The notes under the pieces were generated by a model. The model was given only the letters and a program-made list of their open reading frames with translations, searched no databases and was not told where the DNA came from. Positions 45,028-55,091 of a stretch of 64,000 bases of DNA are shown here, one piece after another. The stretch lies in contig NC_045149.1 in NCBI RefSeq assembly GCF_008831285.2, forward strand, positions 2,110,001-2,174,000, written 5' to 3'. Numbering within the stretch: the first letter of the stretch is position 1; the number at the start of each line of letters is the position of its first letter. A program made the translations under genes and the position numbers. The stretch is from Nymphaea colorata. Its lineage: Eukaryota > Streptophyta > Magnoliopsida > Nymphaeales > Nymphaeaceae.

Positions 45028-46612
45028 ACATAGTGGAAAGTTATACTTCATAACTTTTATTGATGACTTCTCAGGATTTGGTTATATTTATCTTATTAAA
45101 TATAAGTCAGAAGCACTTGAAAAATTCAAGGAATATAAATCTGAAGTCGAGAGACAACTTGAGAAAAATATCAAGGTTATAAGGTCTGATCGAGGAGGTG
45201 AATATACATCAAATGAATTACTCGAACACTGCAAAGACCTTGGAATTAATAGGCAAAGAACAATGCCTAGGACACCACAGCAGAATGGTGTCGCTGAGAG
45301 GTGTAACAGAACCCTCTTGAACATGGTGAGATCCATGTTGGCAGGTGTACAATTACCCAAAGTTTTTTGAGGAGAGGTTGTGTTAGCAACCATGTATACT
45401 ATAAATCGAGTGCCCTGCAAGGCAGTCCCAACCATTTCTTATGAGAGATGGACTGGTGTGAAACCATATTTAAGACATCTCAAGAGATGGAGATTTGAAG
45501 CACATGTAAAAGTTTTAGATCCAAAAATGAATAAACTGGATAGCAGATCAGTAAGATGTGTGTTTATTGGATATCCAAAAGGATCCAAAGGCTACAAATT
45601 ATATCACTCTACTATGAGACTCATAAAAAGTAGAGATGTAGAGTTCCTTGAAGAACTCAATAACAAAGATAATAATCCAGTGGAAGATCGTAACGATCTA
45701 CTGGAGGATCTAATTTATTCAGATGATCAGTCTGACAATGAACCGACTGGAGAACATTCTGGTAATAAACCGACTAGGGATCAGTCTGGCAATGAACCAA
45801 CTGTGGATCAGATTGGCAATGAACCAATTGAGCATGAATTGCCTGGAGTACAGTCTGGTAATGAACTGACTGGGGTTCTGTTTGGTAATGAACCAACTGA
45901 GCATGAATTGTCTGAGGAACAGTCTGGTAATGAATCGACTAGGGAACAGTTAGATAAGGAACCAACTAATCCAAACACCTTATCAACTCAAACTTTGTTA
46001 GGTCGCAAAAGACATAGAGCTCCACCTTCGTATTTGAGTGATTATTATGTATATCTTGTAGAGGAGCTATGCTGTTTAGTAGATATTGACGAAATGTCTG
46101 ACAATCTGAGATATGATGATGCGATAAGCGTGCATGAATCATTAGATTGGGTGAACGCTATAGATGAGGAAATCGAATCCATAGAAACGAATAAAGTTTG
46201 GGAATTAGTAGATCTTCCTAAGGATAAAAGACCCATTGAGTGCAAATGGTTGTTAAAGAAAAAATATAAAGCCGACGGAACAGTTGAAAAGTTTAAAGCA
46301 AGGCTGGTGGCGAAAGGTTTTTCCCAGAAGGAAGGAATTGATTACATAGAAACTTATTCTCCGGTAGCAAAGTTTGCATCAATGAGAATAATTTTGGCTA
46401 TCGCAGCCTTCTATGACTTGGATGTTTATCAGATGGATGTGAAAACTGCCTTCTTGAACGATGAATTAAATGAAACCATATATATCCCTCAACTGCAGAG
46501 ATATGTCGTCAAAGAAAATGAAGACAAAGTGTACAAGCCACATAAATCATTGTACATTCAAGACAGTGGTATTTTGCATTTCATAATGCAATTACAAAGC
46601 TTGGATACATAG
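45028..46612 (+). pseudogene. Copia-B2 integrase to reverse transcriptase
   Basis: Integrase from HSGKLYFITFIDDFSGFGYIY, with IRSDRGGEYTS (second Asp) and TPQQNGVAERCNRTLL (Glu), then a stop (TGA at 45368-45370) in the segment KVF-stop-GEV. The same frame continues open for 410 codons from 45380: VRCVFIGYPKGSKGYKLYHS, the acidic repeated linker, then reverse transcriptase VNAIDEEIESIETNKVWELV, CKWLLKKKYKADGTVEKFKA and DVYQMDVKTAFLND. After KPHKSLY a small deletion removes most of the 'GLKQS.RQW' block and shifts the frame. The integrase also lacks its N-terminal part. Confidence 0.9.
45722..45963 (+). repeat. In-frame tandem repeat in the copia-B2 linker
   Basis: About eight copies of a roughly 30-33 bp unit encoding variants of DQSGNEPT, with occasional EHELSEEQ inserts. 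It keeps the frame open between integrase and reverse transcriptase, is acidic and probably disordered. It is shared with copia-B1 in differing copy arrangement. Confidence 0.85.
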
Positions 46613-46987
46613 CAAATAAACTTGACCAATGTATATATGTCTAGAAAAGTGGGAGTCTCTACTGTATCATATCTTTATATGTCGATGATATTCTATTGAC
46701 CGGATGATAACATATTGATATCCAAAACAAAGACTTGGTTGAATGAGAACTTCGAAATGAAAGACATGAGTGAAGCTTCCTACATATTAGGAATAAAGAT
46801 CACTCGAGATAGAGACTCGAGAATTCTGAGTTTGAGCCAAGAACGATATATTGATTATATCTTGAAGAAATTTTGAATGCAAGATTACAAACCAATTAGA
46901 ACTCTCATAGCAAAAGGAGCAATCTAAGTAGGAGCGATTACAAACCAATAAGATTACAAACCTTATGCACAGGTTGTTGGTAGTTTA
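46613..46987 (+). pseudogene. Copia-B2 reverse transcriptase, C-terminal part, frameshifted
   Basis: The catalytic box reads LYVDDILLTG (46675-46705), then a stop. WLNENFEMKDMSEASYILGIKIT and SLSQERYIDYILKKF follow in shifted frames. Around 46880-46980 there is a small duplication of 'gattacaaacc'. Confidence 0.8.
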
Positions 46988-47626
46988 ATGTATCTAATGC
47001 TTTGTACAAGACCAGACATAAGCTTTCCTGTTGGACTTGTGAGTCGTTACCAAAGTAAACTTGGTTGCCCTCACTGGCAAGTGGTTAAAAGAATTTTTCG
47101 GTATATAAAAGGAACTAAAGGACTGAAATTGTCCTATGAAGCGAATGAACTAACTTTAGTTGGCTATACCGATGCAGATTTTTCCGGTTGTAGAGATGAC
47201 AGCAAGTCCACATCTGGATATGTATTTCTCTTTGGAGGTGGAGCCATACCCTGTTCCTGTAAGAAACAGGGATGTGTTGCTCAGCACACACAAGAAGCAG
47301 AATATGTAGCGTGTAATGTTGCTACCACATTTGCTATCTGGATAAATCGGTTCTTGAAAGAATTGAAATTAGATCTTGATCATGAACCAGTTCAACTATA
47401 TTGTGATAATCAAGCAGCGATATCACTTATGAAAAATGGAGTTGTGAGCTCAAAGAGTAAACATATAATGGTGAAATACCATTATGTTCATGAAATGATT
47501 GAGAAAAATGAAATCTCAGTTGAATACATGCCTACCAATGACATGGTAGCAGATCCCCTTACCAAGGGAATTTCAGAAGACTTGTTTACGAAGAATGTAG
47601 CCCATATGGGGCTGAGATATATTTGA
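46988..47626 (+). pseudogene. Copia-B2 RNase H, nearly intact domain
   Basis: 212-codon stretch with the catalytic segments VGYTDADFSGCRDDSKSTSG, AQHTQEAEYVACNVATT and VQLYCDNQAAISLM, then VEYMPTNDMVADPLTKGIS and MGLRYI. The domain alone is complete, but it lies downstream of broken reverse transcriptase, so it cannot be translated as part of the polyprotein. Confidence 0.9.
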
Positions 47627-47787
47627 AAGGTTGCAATGAAAAAACCTTGAATGGAAATCCTCGCTACAAACCTTGAACTGAATTCAAGTTACGATGGACA
47701 AACCAATTATGGAGAACCTCGTAACTTAGAAACAGAAAACCCACATATAGTGGAAGCAAACTGGCGGTCTCATGGCCAAGTGGGAGA

Positions 47788-48172
47788 TGTTGGATAGTAG
47801 CCCTGAGCCCTATCCTTCCTTTTGTAACTGCAAAGAGGATTCTGCAGTTACGAAATAAAAACAAAAAATAAATCACAATATCAATGTTTCCGTTTTCATT
47901 CTTACCATAAAACTCCATGCCATAACCGTAGATGGGATTTGGGAAATCCTGAGAGGTGGCCTATAAAACCCAGCTTCTATTCATCTAATGGTTAATCGTT
48001 GGTTCATTAACCTGCGCCTCTTAGAAGCAAACCCCAAAACCTATTCCGCTCTTGCTTCTTCCTTTTCTTCTTTGTTTTGTCACAAGTGCTGTCTTTTGAC
48101 GCTGTTGCATTGAAGCCGCTGGTCAGACGCGACTGCTATTTCTGCTGCTATTGCTTTGCTCTGTTTTCATCA
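47788..48172 (+). repeat. 3' LTR of copia-B2
   Basis: 385 bp, TGTTGGATAG...TTTCATCA, preceded by the polypurine tract and followed by the AGGCT duplication (48173-48177). Confidence 0.93.
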
Positions 48173-48177
48173 AGGCT

Positions 48178-49633
48178 TATGCGTGAAGGGACACCAGAAC
48201 CCCACGGTAGGAAATGGCAAGATAAACAGGAGTTTTGGCCATCATATTGTACGTGCCGGCAAGGAGTTCTGGCCATCATTTCTAAGTGCTGTCAAAACCC
48301 AGTAACAACATATAAATATATATTAATTTCAAATGAAATTAGAGAGAATGTTTTTAAAATTTGTAATATGATCACAAAAAAACATATAAAATTAACTTTT
48401 TCAGTTATACATAACATTCTACACAATCAAAAAGATTATACACAAAAAATTTAATATCTTCACTTTATCTGAACTGAACTCGAGACTTTCATTGCAGCAG
48501 GATAGTCTTCCCTTGGCTTCAATCAATGACCTACAAAATTTTACTGTAAAACATAAGTCAATGACCGGATAAAGAATAAAAATATACCCCAAAGAACCCA
48601 AGTTGCAGATATACCGACATTGATGTTGTCAATGTAACATGATTGTTGATAGATCAAGTTGCAAAAGGTGCAAACCTGCAGTGCAGTGCGTTAATAACTG
48701 GAATATAGTAGATCTGCAGATTTGCATGGCATCTACGCACATGACGTCTGATCGTAGTGCAATATTCAGCAAAGAAATTAAAGGGAATAAGAATGAATGA
48801 CAAACTAATGAATGACAAACTATTACTACATACATTGAAAAACTCGAATAAGAACTTACAGTCAAAACCACAATAAATAAGATACTAAAAAATAGAAAAC
48901 ATTAGAGAGATATAAAAAGACGATTTAACTCCTGATAGAAAGGCCCAAAGGGATTCTGCAGCAAGAGAAAATGACCTATAAATTTGATAAATTTCAACTA
49001 GAATGCACTGAGTTACTTCCTGGTTTTGCCTTTAGCATTCATACAAGCTACAGTAGTATCAAAGCCTTGAAAATATACCTGTGGGGACGTGGATCAGGCC
49101 ATGTCCAATCTTCTTCATCTCTTCCCCTTATTCTCTTCATTCTCAGAGCTATTTGAACTAGCATTTTCATTAAAAATGTCAAAACTACAGAATAAATAAC
49201 CTGTAAGTATGCAAAGAATTCCTTATCATACGAGCACTTGTAGTTTCAATTTTAGACATAGTTATAACAATCAACATGGTAAATTAAATTAAAACTAGAA
49301 AATTTTCATGCTTTTAATACAGAGTGTTATTGAAATTGTGAACAAAACATGTTCACAAGCATATAACTTATTTATTTATTCTGCAGTTTAATTATAGTAA
49401 CTCGTATTAATAAAGGTACGCCTTCCATCAAAAAAATAAAAATGAAACAAAAACTAGCATAACAACACCCAAAAGCAGGCATGCAAAAATATAGCTTATA
49501 TCTGGTCATTAATATATTACAAATGAAGTACACTTTTGCTTTAACAATATATGCTAAACACTTAATCCCTTAGGGAAGTAATGTTTTATGAATCTTCAGA
49601 TGTTTCTTGCAAACTGTTGAATATTCAGCTCCA
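48178..49633. other. Intergenic, no gene recognised
   Basis: AT-rich. A minus-strand piece near 49080-49160 reads RDEEDWTWPDPRPH beside splice-like sites and might be another relic exon of the neighbouring kinesin-like fragment or of another gene; I could not place it. Confidence 0.3.
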
Positions 49634-49860
49634 AGCAAAGGCCTAATTCTGCAATAAACTTGCATTTTCCTTGAAATCATAATGTTGTTCACAAACCCAC
49701 CTTTTTTCGTGTTATTTTCTAACAACGGCAAAAAAACAAAGAACCAACCTTTAAGATCCTCTAGCATATTGTACAAGTTTCTCTTTACCTTTACAACATG
49801 TTGGTAACCAAACGCAATAGTGGAAAGTCGCCGAACCTCATTTTCTACAAAGGATGCCAT
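49634..49860 (-). pseudogene. Kinesin-14 (KIN14) gene fragment
   Basis: Two short exon-like pieces on the minus strand fit the neck and motor start of plant minus-end-directed kinesins. The first, 49860-49749, reads VENEVRRLSTIAFGYQHVV then KRNLYNMLEDLK, the conserved neck before the motor. It ends AAAG|gt, and an intron of about 79 bp follows. The second, from 49669, contains MQVYCRIRPLL, matching 'G.IRVYCRIRPFL', the first motor beta strand. Joined at the obvious splice sites, the second exon falls one base out of frame. No P-loop (GKTHTM) or later motor exon is found downstream. It looks like a captured or relic fragment rather than a working gene. Confidence 0.6.
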
Positions 49861-51869
49861 AGAGGTGAAAGTGTGAGTTGAACTTCAAAATATGTAATTG
49901 AACTAGAATGACTCAAACAAGTAACTAACTCTTTCGCATATCAATATATTCAAAAAGCAAAAACTGCATGAGGAAACTTTATGTTGAATTTTTTCAATCT
50001 TCTGATTGAAGTGGTTGGTGGTCCTGCCAACTTTTGAGAAGGTAAAATCTTGGCAAGCAGTAGCCCCATCTACTGCTCCCTTCAAATTGCTAAAGATGGA
50101 TTTTCAGATGAAAAAAAAATAAATGAAAAATCATGAAAGCTATAAAGAGGACCACCACAACATGACAAACGAACTAAAGAGATGTGATGCATATTCCAGG
50201 TGGGTTTCTTTTCTTCATCATTGTAACAATGTTTGAAGAGGCTATCAGTACAAATAATAAAGCTGCTGAAACAGTTAGACCAACTGTGATATTGTTTCTA
50301 GAATTTCTTCCAGTGGGAATTATAGACATAAGAATAGTGGATCTTTTCTTTTCCCAAAAAACTCTAGGCATGAAAAGAATATGGAACAAAATAGTTATGA
50401 GAGGCTACACATCCCAACTTATCCACCTTGAGTTGTTCCTATCCAAACTTTACAAGCATGAGACATCATCATAGAAAGGTGATGCAGTGTTTTAATATGA
50501 TGAAAATCATTCATAAGGACACCCATTTCTTATTGTTGGTGCACGTTTCCATATATATATGTAAAGTGGCAGATTATTAGTAAACTAACAGACTGAATAA
50601 ATAATTTAAAGCAAATGGAAGGGATGTAGTTTCATCTTTGAATCAAACTTTTTAGGGAATGAGATTCTTTGCTTTAAAAACCTTACAGTGAGATGAATGA
50701 TCATAACTTAGCATACCTAACAAGTATGTTTCAGAACAAGCAAATTCAGTTGATATTGTATATTAGCATGGAATTATAGCATCCCTCTCTCCCTCAGTCA
50801 CATTATAAAGGTTGATCTTGTTAAAAGAAGCCCACCCTTACTTCTTTATTGCATCATCAGTTCTATTTAGATTTTGACTTACTTGGCAAGACATGACAGA
50901 AAGCAATGGGCCAGATGTCAACACAATTATCAACATGGATCTAAATTCATCAAAATCTTTTCACAGAAAGATTGGCACCTTTGTATTGTGTAGGTGCCTC
51001 AAACAAAATATCGCATTACAGGGAAAATTATGAGGTTTCTTGGCAAGATAGAAGAAGCAAACTCTTTCTTGAGCCACCAAAGGAAGCAGCCATAGCCGGC
51101 TATTTTCTTCTCTACAGATTGGGATTTTTTTTTCTCAGTTTTTATCTGAAAAGTAACTCAATTTTTCTTGCTTTCATCATTATTTCCATATTGAAGTAAA
51201 ATAAGCTATAAAGAATAATAACTTTTCATATAATTTAAAGCAAAAAGTAACAGGCATGTTAACCGTTTTTTACAGACCACGTTAGTGCCATGTAGGCACC
51301 ATGTCAGCCAGGGTGCCTACTCTTTGACACTTTTTTTACTGCATTTAATGTGTATTTAAAGACATTTATGTCTCAATGAATGCATCTAGTTGTTTGTTCT
51401 GGACTTCAATTGGTTAAATGAGAGAACCTCACCACATTCTAGCCAGTGCCATCCAATTTTGCTGGTGTCAGGCCACCACAGCCACCATTGTCAGTCCTTG
51501 GTAGCACCTCCGCCACCCATGGGTGAGGCTTTCCTATAGGGAGGACCCCCTCCTCTGACTAGACACACCTTGCTCCAAAGTGCTTTTCAGCGATTAGGTG
51601 GATGCTACACTACCATCAGCTAGAGGCACCTCAGTGCCAGTGAACTCTCCCTCTAGCACTTCCACCTCCCTCGTTGCTCTAGAAGACATTGTCGTGGTGG
51701 CACAACGTTCGGTTGTGCATACACGTCATGTTGCACTCCTGCTGCCTTTGACACTTCACAGCTCTGCTGGCACTACTGATATGCTATGCCACTTTCTTGG
51801 CTGACCCACGCCATTGGCCAACTCCACCGATGGGACTTTCTTTGATATCCACCAGTAGCAGCGCGATGT
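49861..51869. other. Intergenic, no gene recognised
   Basis: Short open frames on both strands without family resemblance. From 51270 to 51870 the sequence is GC-richer with duplicated words ('agtgccatgtaggcaccatgtcagccagggtgcc'), probably part of an unclassified repeat. Confidence 0.35.
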
Positions 51870-52080
51870 GTGGGCTGGGCCCACGCCATGCCATTAAAGG
51901 TCCCTTTGGAAAGGAGCTCCACCCAAGTCCAACGGCATGTGTTGCATCCCCAAAAATATTGGTTTTTGGAGTGCTCGATAAAAATGAGATTTTATTTTGA
52001 AAATAAGGGAGAAAGAGACACGCCTATCGGTATGAGGATCGACCGTTTCCGACGCCTTTACTGTGAGTAATCAATCCAAG
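51870..52080. repeat. Repeat related to sequence at the right edge of the window
   Basis: 'gtgtgggctgggcccacgccatgccattaaaggtcc' at about 51867-51902 recurs, slightly altered, at 63931-63967. 'gagacacgcctatcgg...gtgagtaatcaatccaag' at about 52013-52079 loosely parallels 63598-63670. The two blocks occur in opposite order in the two places, so they may be parts of a larger repeat family such as an LTR region. Confidence 0.45.
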
Positions 52081-52766
52081 AACTATGCTTATCCTTGATG
52101 CATTTCATTTTGGCTTAAACATCTTTTTCATTCAATATGCGGTGTCGTGTTTGAGAAAATATTGAAAACTTGATGTTTTAAATCTTTGAGAAAGTTTTGA
52201 AGAATCATTTGAGAGTGAAAAATATTTTGATTTTGAAAATATTGGATGGGAAAATATCATCCAGAAACCTTTGAAGGTCACTTTTGGAAATCTGTTTGGT
52301 GTTCTCATAAGACATTAAGTAGGTTTGAGATTTTGCTTTAATTAGGTTACTACCTAGTTAGAGCTCCATCTCACTTTGGTTAAGTTCTTTAAAGAGGTGT
52401 TTGTGATCATAAGTGATATTAGTGAGTGTAAAAGCATGAATGCATTGATCCTATAAGATTGGAAAGGAAAATCATTCATTCCTACCATAACATTCATCTA
52501 AGAGCATTCTTACCATAACATATATCTAAGTTTCTCATCTTGATTTATAAGATTATCATTAATATTGTTATGGAAGAGAAAAGTTTTTGAAAATAAAATA
52601 GAGTTGTAGACCATCAAACATGATTCTAATATTGGGTCATTACTTGGTTTTTGGTCTTGGTGAAGTCCACAAATAAAAAATTAAAACCTTAAATCTTTAG
52701 AGAAAATATCCAAAAGAACTGAAAATATGAAATACTCTCATAGAATGAAAGAGAGAAAGAAATTTT

Positions 52767-52862
52767 AAAGATCACTAAATGAAAGAATTTATAAGTTTAA
52801 AGATCACTAAATGAAAGAATTTATAAGTTTAAAGATCACTAAATGAAAGAATTTATAAGAGG
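52767..52862. repeat. Three exact tandem copies of a 32 bp unit
   Basis: The unit aaagatcactaaatgaaaga + atttataagttt starts at 52767, 52799 and 52831. The copies are identical apart from the last few bases of the third. Confidence 0.95.
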
Positions 52863-53513
52863 AAGAGATACATATCTTTGTATGTATTTTATATGTACAT
52901 ACATACATGTATATATGAATATGTGTACACGTATGTATATGAAATCTTTTGAAAATGAAATATTAATTTAAATAGAGAGGAAAGAGAAGTTCTTGAAAGA
53001 GAGAGAGAGAGAGAGAAATGCATATATACATGCTCATCTTATCACACATATATAAGAAACTTTATAAAAGAGAACATTGATTTAAAGAGAAAGAGAGATT
53101 TTAGAAGAAAAGAAATATATATATATATGGCAGGCTAGATTTTCAGTGGACTTCTAGATTTTCATGTTTGGCAGGCTTGTTGAATTGGGGATTTTGTGAT
53201 CGCGGTGCACCTTTATTTCCCATTTGATTTTTCTGTTCCTTGTTTGTTCATGCTATTGTGGGATTACGTTTTTACTTTATGATTTTTAGTTGGCCGATTT
53301 TCGTTGAAAACATCATGCTTGACATTGTTCAGTACGTTGAAGTTACGGTCCAGTTATGAATAGAAGGTCACGTGTCGGTGCACGATTGTTTGGTCAGGGA
53401 AACGTGGTATGTGGCTTTAGGTTGCTTCCATGTCGAGGCTCATGGGGATGAAAATTAACTTTGACAATATCACTATCAGTTGATTGTTATCGATCATTAG
53501 CTAATTTCTGCCT
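52863..53513. other. Intergenic, no gene recognised
   Basis: Microsatellite-like stretches of TA and GA type (near 52900-53010 and 53117-53127). No open frames of note. Confidence 0.35.
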
Positions 53514-53685
53514 GTGTTTCTGATTTGGTTGCTTCAGAAGTTCATGTCAAGGATGAAGACATTTTTGTGATACTGCTGAATGAGGCTATCACTGATCATG
53601 TGTTTCTGATTTAGTTGCTTCAGAAGTTCATGTCAAGGATGAAGACATTTTTGTGATACTGCTGAATGAGGCTATCACTGATCAT
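53514..53685. repeat. 86 bp tandem duplication
   Basis: The block beginning gtgtttctgattt at 53514 is repeated from 53600 with a single G/A difference. Confidence 0.95.
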
Positions 53686-54383
53686 GAATGTGGTAACTAG
53701 TTTGCCATATGAATTACAGCTTGAATGCTATATAAACTCTTTACATGCACAACCTAAACTTTTTAGGATGGCAACTTGTACAACACATTGCAGTTGAGGT
53801 GATTTGTGTTATCTAGTATCTACTCTTATTGAGCTGAATGTCTGAATCATTAGAATTTGCTTGTCGCAGGAAAAAAATCTTAAAAGTTCTTCTTGTTGAT
53901 TGCTTGGGTGTGATTTTTGGTTGCTATGTAAGTTTCTTACTGTTTCTATTATCATTATATCTCAGCTAGTATGTAGATGTACACAAGCTTATGCTGCACA
54001 AATACTTTATAAGTATGATGTATCTGTGTCTGGCACTTTTGTAAGCTAGCACTCACTTTAATGGTAGATACCTGTCAGACACTTTCTTACTATTTCCAAG
54101 GGTTATTGTTCTTTGCTAATTAAAAGTTAAACATCTAGTTAGATTGTGAAACTACAATAATCTGATGACATGAAGCTCTCTTTTTAAGCTCTCTTGCCAA
54201 GTTGTCTTTTCCTTGATTATAACAATGTGCTTTTCTATACTTTTCATCATAGGTCAACATGACTCAAAAGCGCTTATCTCTTATACTTGTCTTAGATTCT
54301 ATAAATTTCTTATCTAATTTTATATGTTTTGTTTTTATAATGCATAGGACAATTGAGATCCTAATAGTAACTTGTTGATAAAA

Positions 54384-54600
54384 GAGAGCAAAGTTGAAGA
54401 CTTTCATGACAAGTTCCCCAAGATATTAAGCATATTGAGGTACTTGTTTTGTTACTCGATACTTTCTTTATTGGGCTTTACTGGCAAACTTAGAAAATGC
54501 TTATCAACTTTCATGTTTTTTTTTTCTAATGAACAAGAGAGAGCAAAGTCGAAGACTTTCATGAGAAGTTCCCAAAGATATTAAGCATATTGAGGTATAT
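54384..54600. repeat. Direct repeat with 153 bp period
   Basis: 'agagagcaaagt.gaagactttcatga.aagttcc' followed by 'aagatattaagcatattgaggta' occurs at about 54385 and about 54538. Confidence 0.9.
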
Positions 54601-54617
54601 TGAAGTTGCAAATATGA

Positions 54618-54965
54618 TGTATATTTTTTACATGCTTTAGTAGAAGATATTGGTTTAGGACAGGAGATAACTTGGACAAATAAAAAACCTGCAATTATGG
54701 TGTATGTGTTTTACTTTTAACATGATTTAGTAGAAGATATTTGTTTAGGACAGGCGATAACTGAGATAGGCCAAAAGCCTACAAATATTTATATGTTTTT
54801 TTACATGCTTTAGTAGAAGATATTTATTTAGGACAGGAGATAACTAAGACAGGTCAAAAGCCTGCAATTATGGTGTATGTGTTTTTACATGCTTTAGTAG
54901 AAGATATTCATTTAGGACAAGAGATAATTGAGACAAGCCAAAAGCCCACATTTATGGTGATATTT
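54618..54965. repeat. Minisatellite, about four copies of an ~85-93 bp unit
   Basis: A unit containing 'acatgctttagtagaagatatt', 'tttaggacaggagataact' and 'aaaagcctgcaattatggtgtatgtg' occurs about four times, beginning near 54618, 54702, 54795 and 54880. Copies differ by a few substitutions and small indels. No open frame persists through it. Confidence 0.9.
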
Positions 54966-55091
54966 TAACCAATGTGCAGTTGTTAAAAGACATATATTCT
55001 TGATAATACGGCCGTAAGAAAATTAAAGAAATAAAACAATAAAGAATTAATGTTCTTTATACACTAAGTATTTTTTTTATTTTATTTTTAA

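Larger units (their letters stand above)
44534..48172 (+). mobile_element. Copia-B2: Ty1/copia element with an internal deletion
   Basis: 3,639 bp with two LTRs (44534-44919 and 47788-48172), a 5 bp target duplication AGGCT, primer binding site TGGTATCAAAGCC at 44921-44933, and a polypurine tract AGTGGGAGA at 47779-47787. Hand comparison of the LTRs gives roughly 20 substitutions and one indel, about 94-95% identity, so it is older than copia-A. Only about 100 bp separate the primer site from integrase text (HSGKLYFITFIDDFS), so gag, protease and the first catalytic Asp segment of integrase are missing. It transposed as, or later became, a non-autonomous element. Confidence 0.93.

Noticed and set aside
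50184-50474. 96-codon plus-strand frame with hydrophobic stretches
   Set aside because: An equally long minus-strand frame overlaps it and neither resembles a known family.
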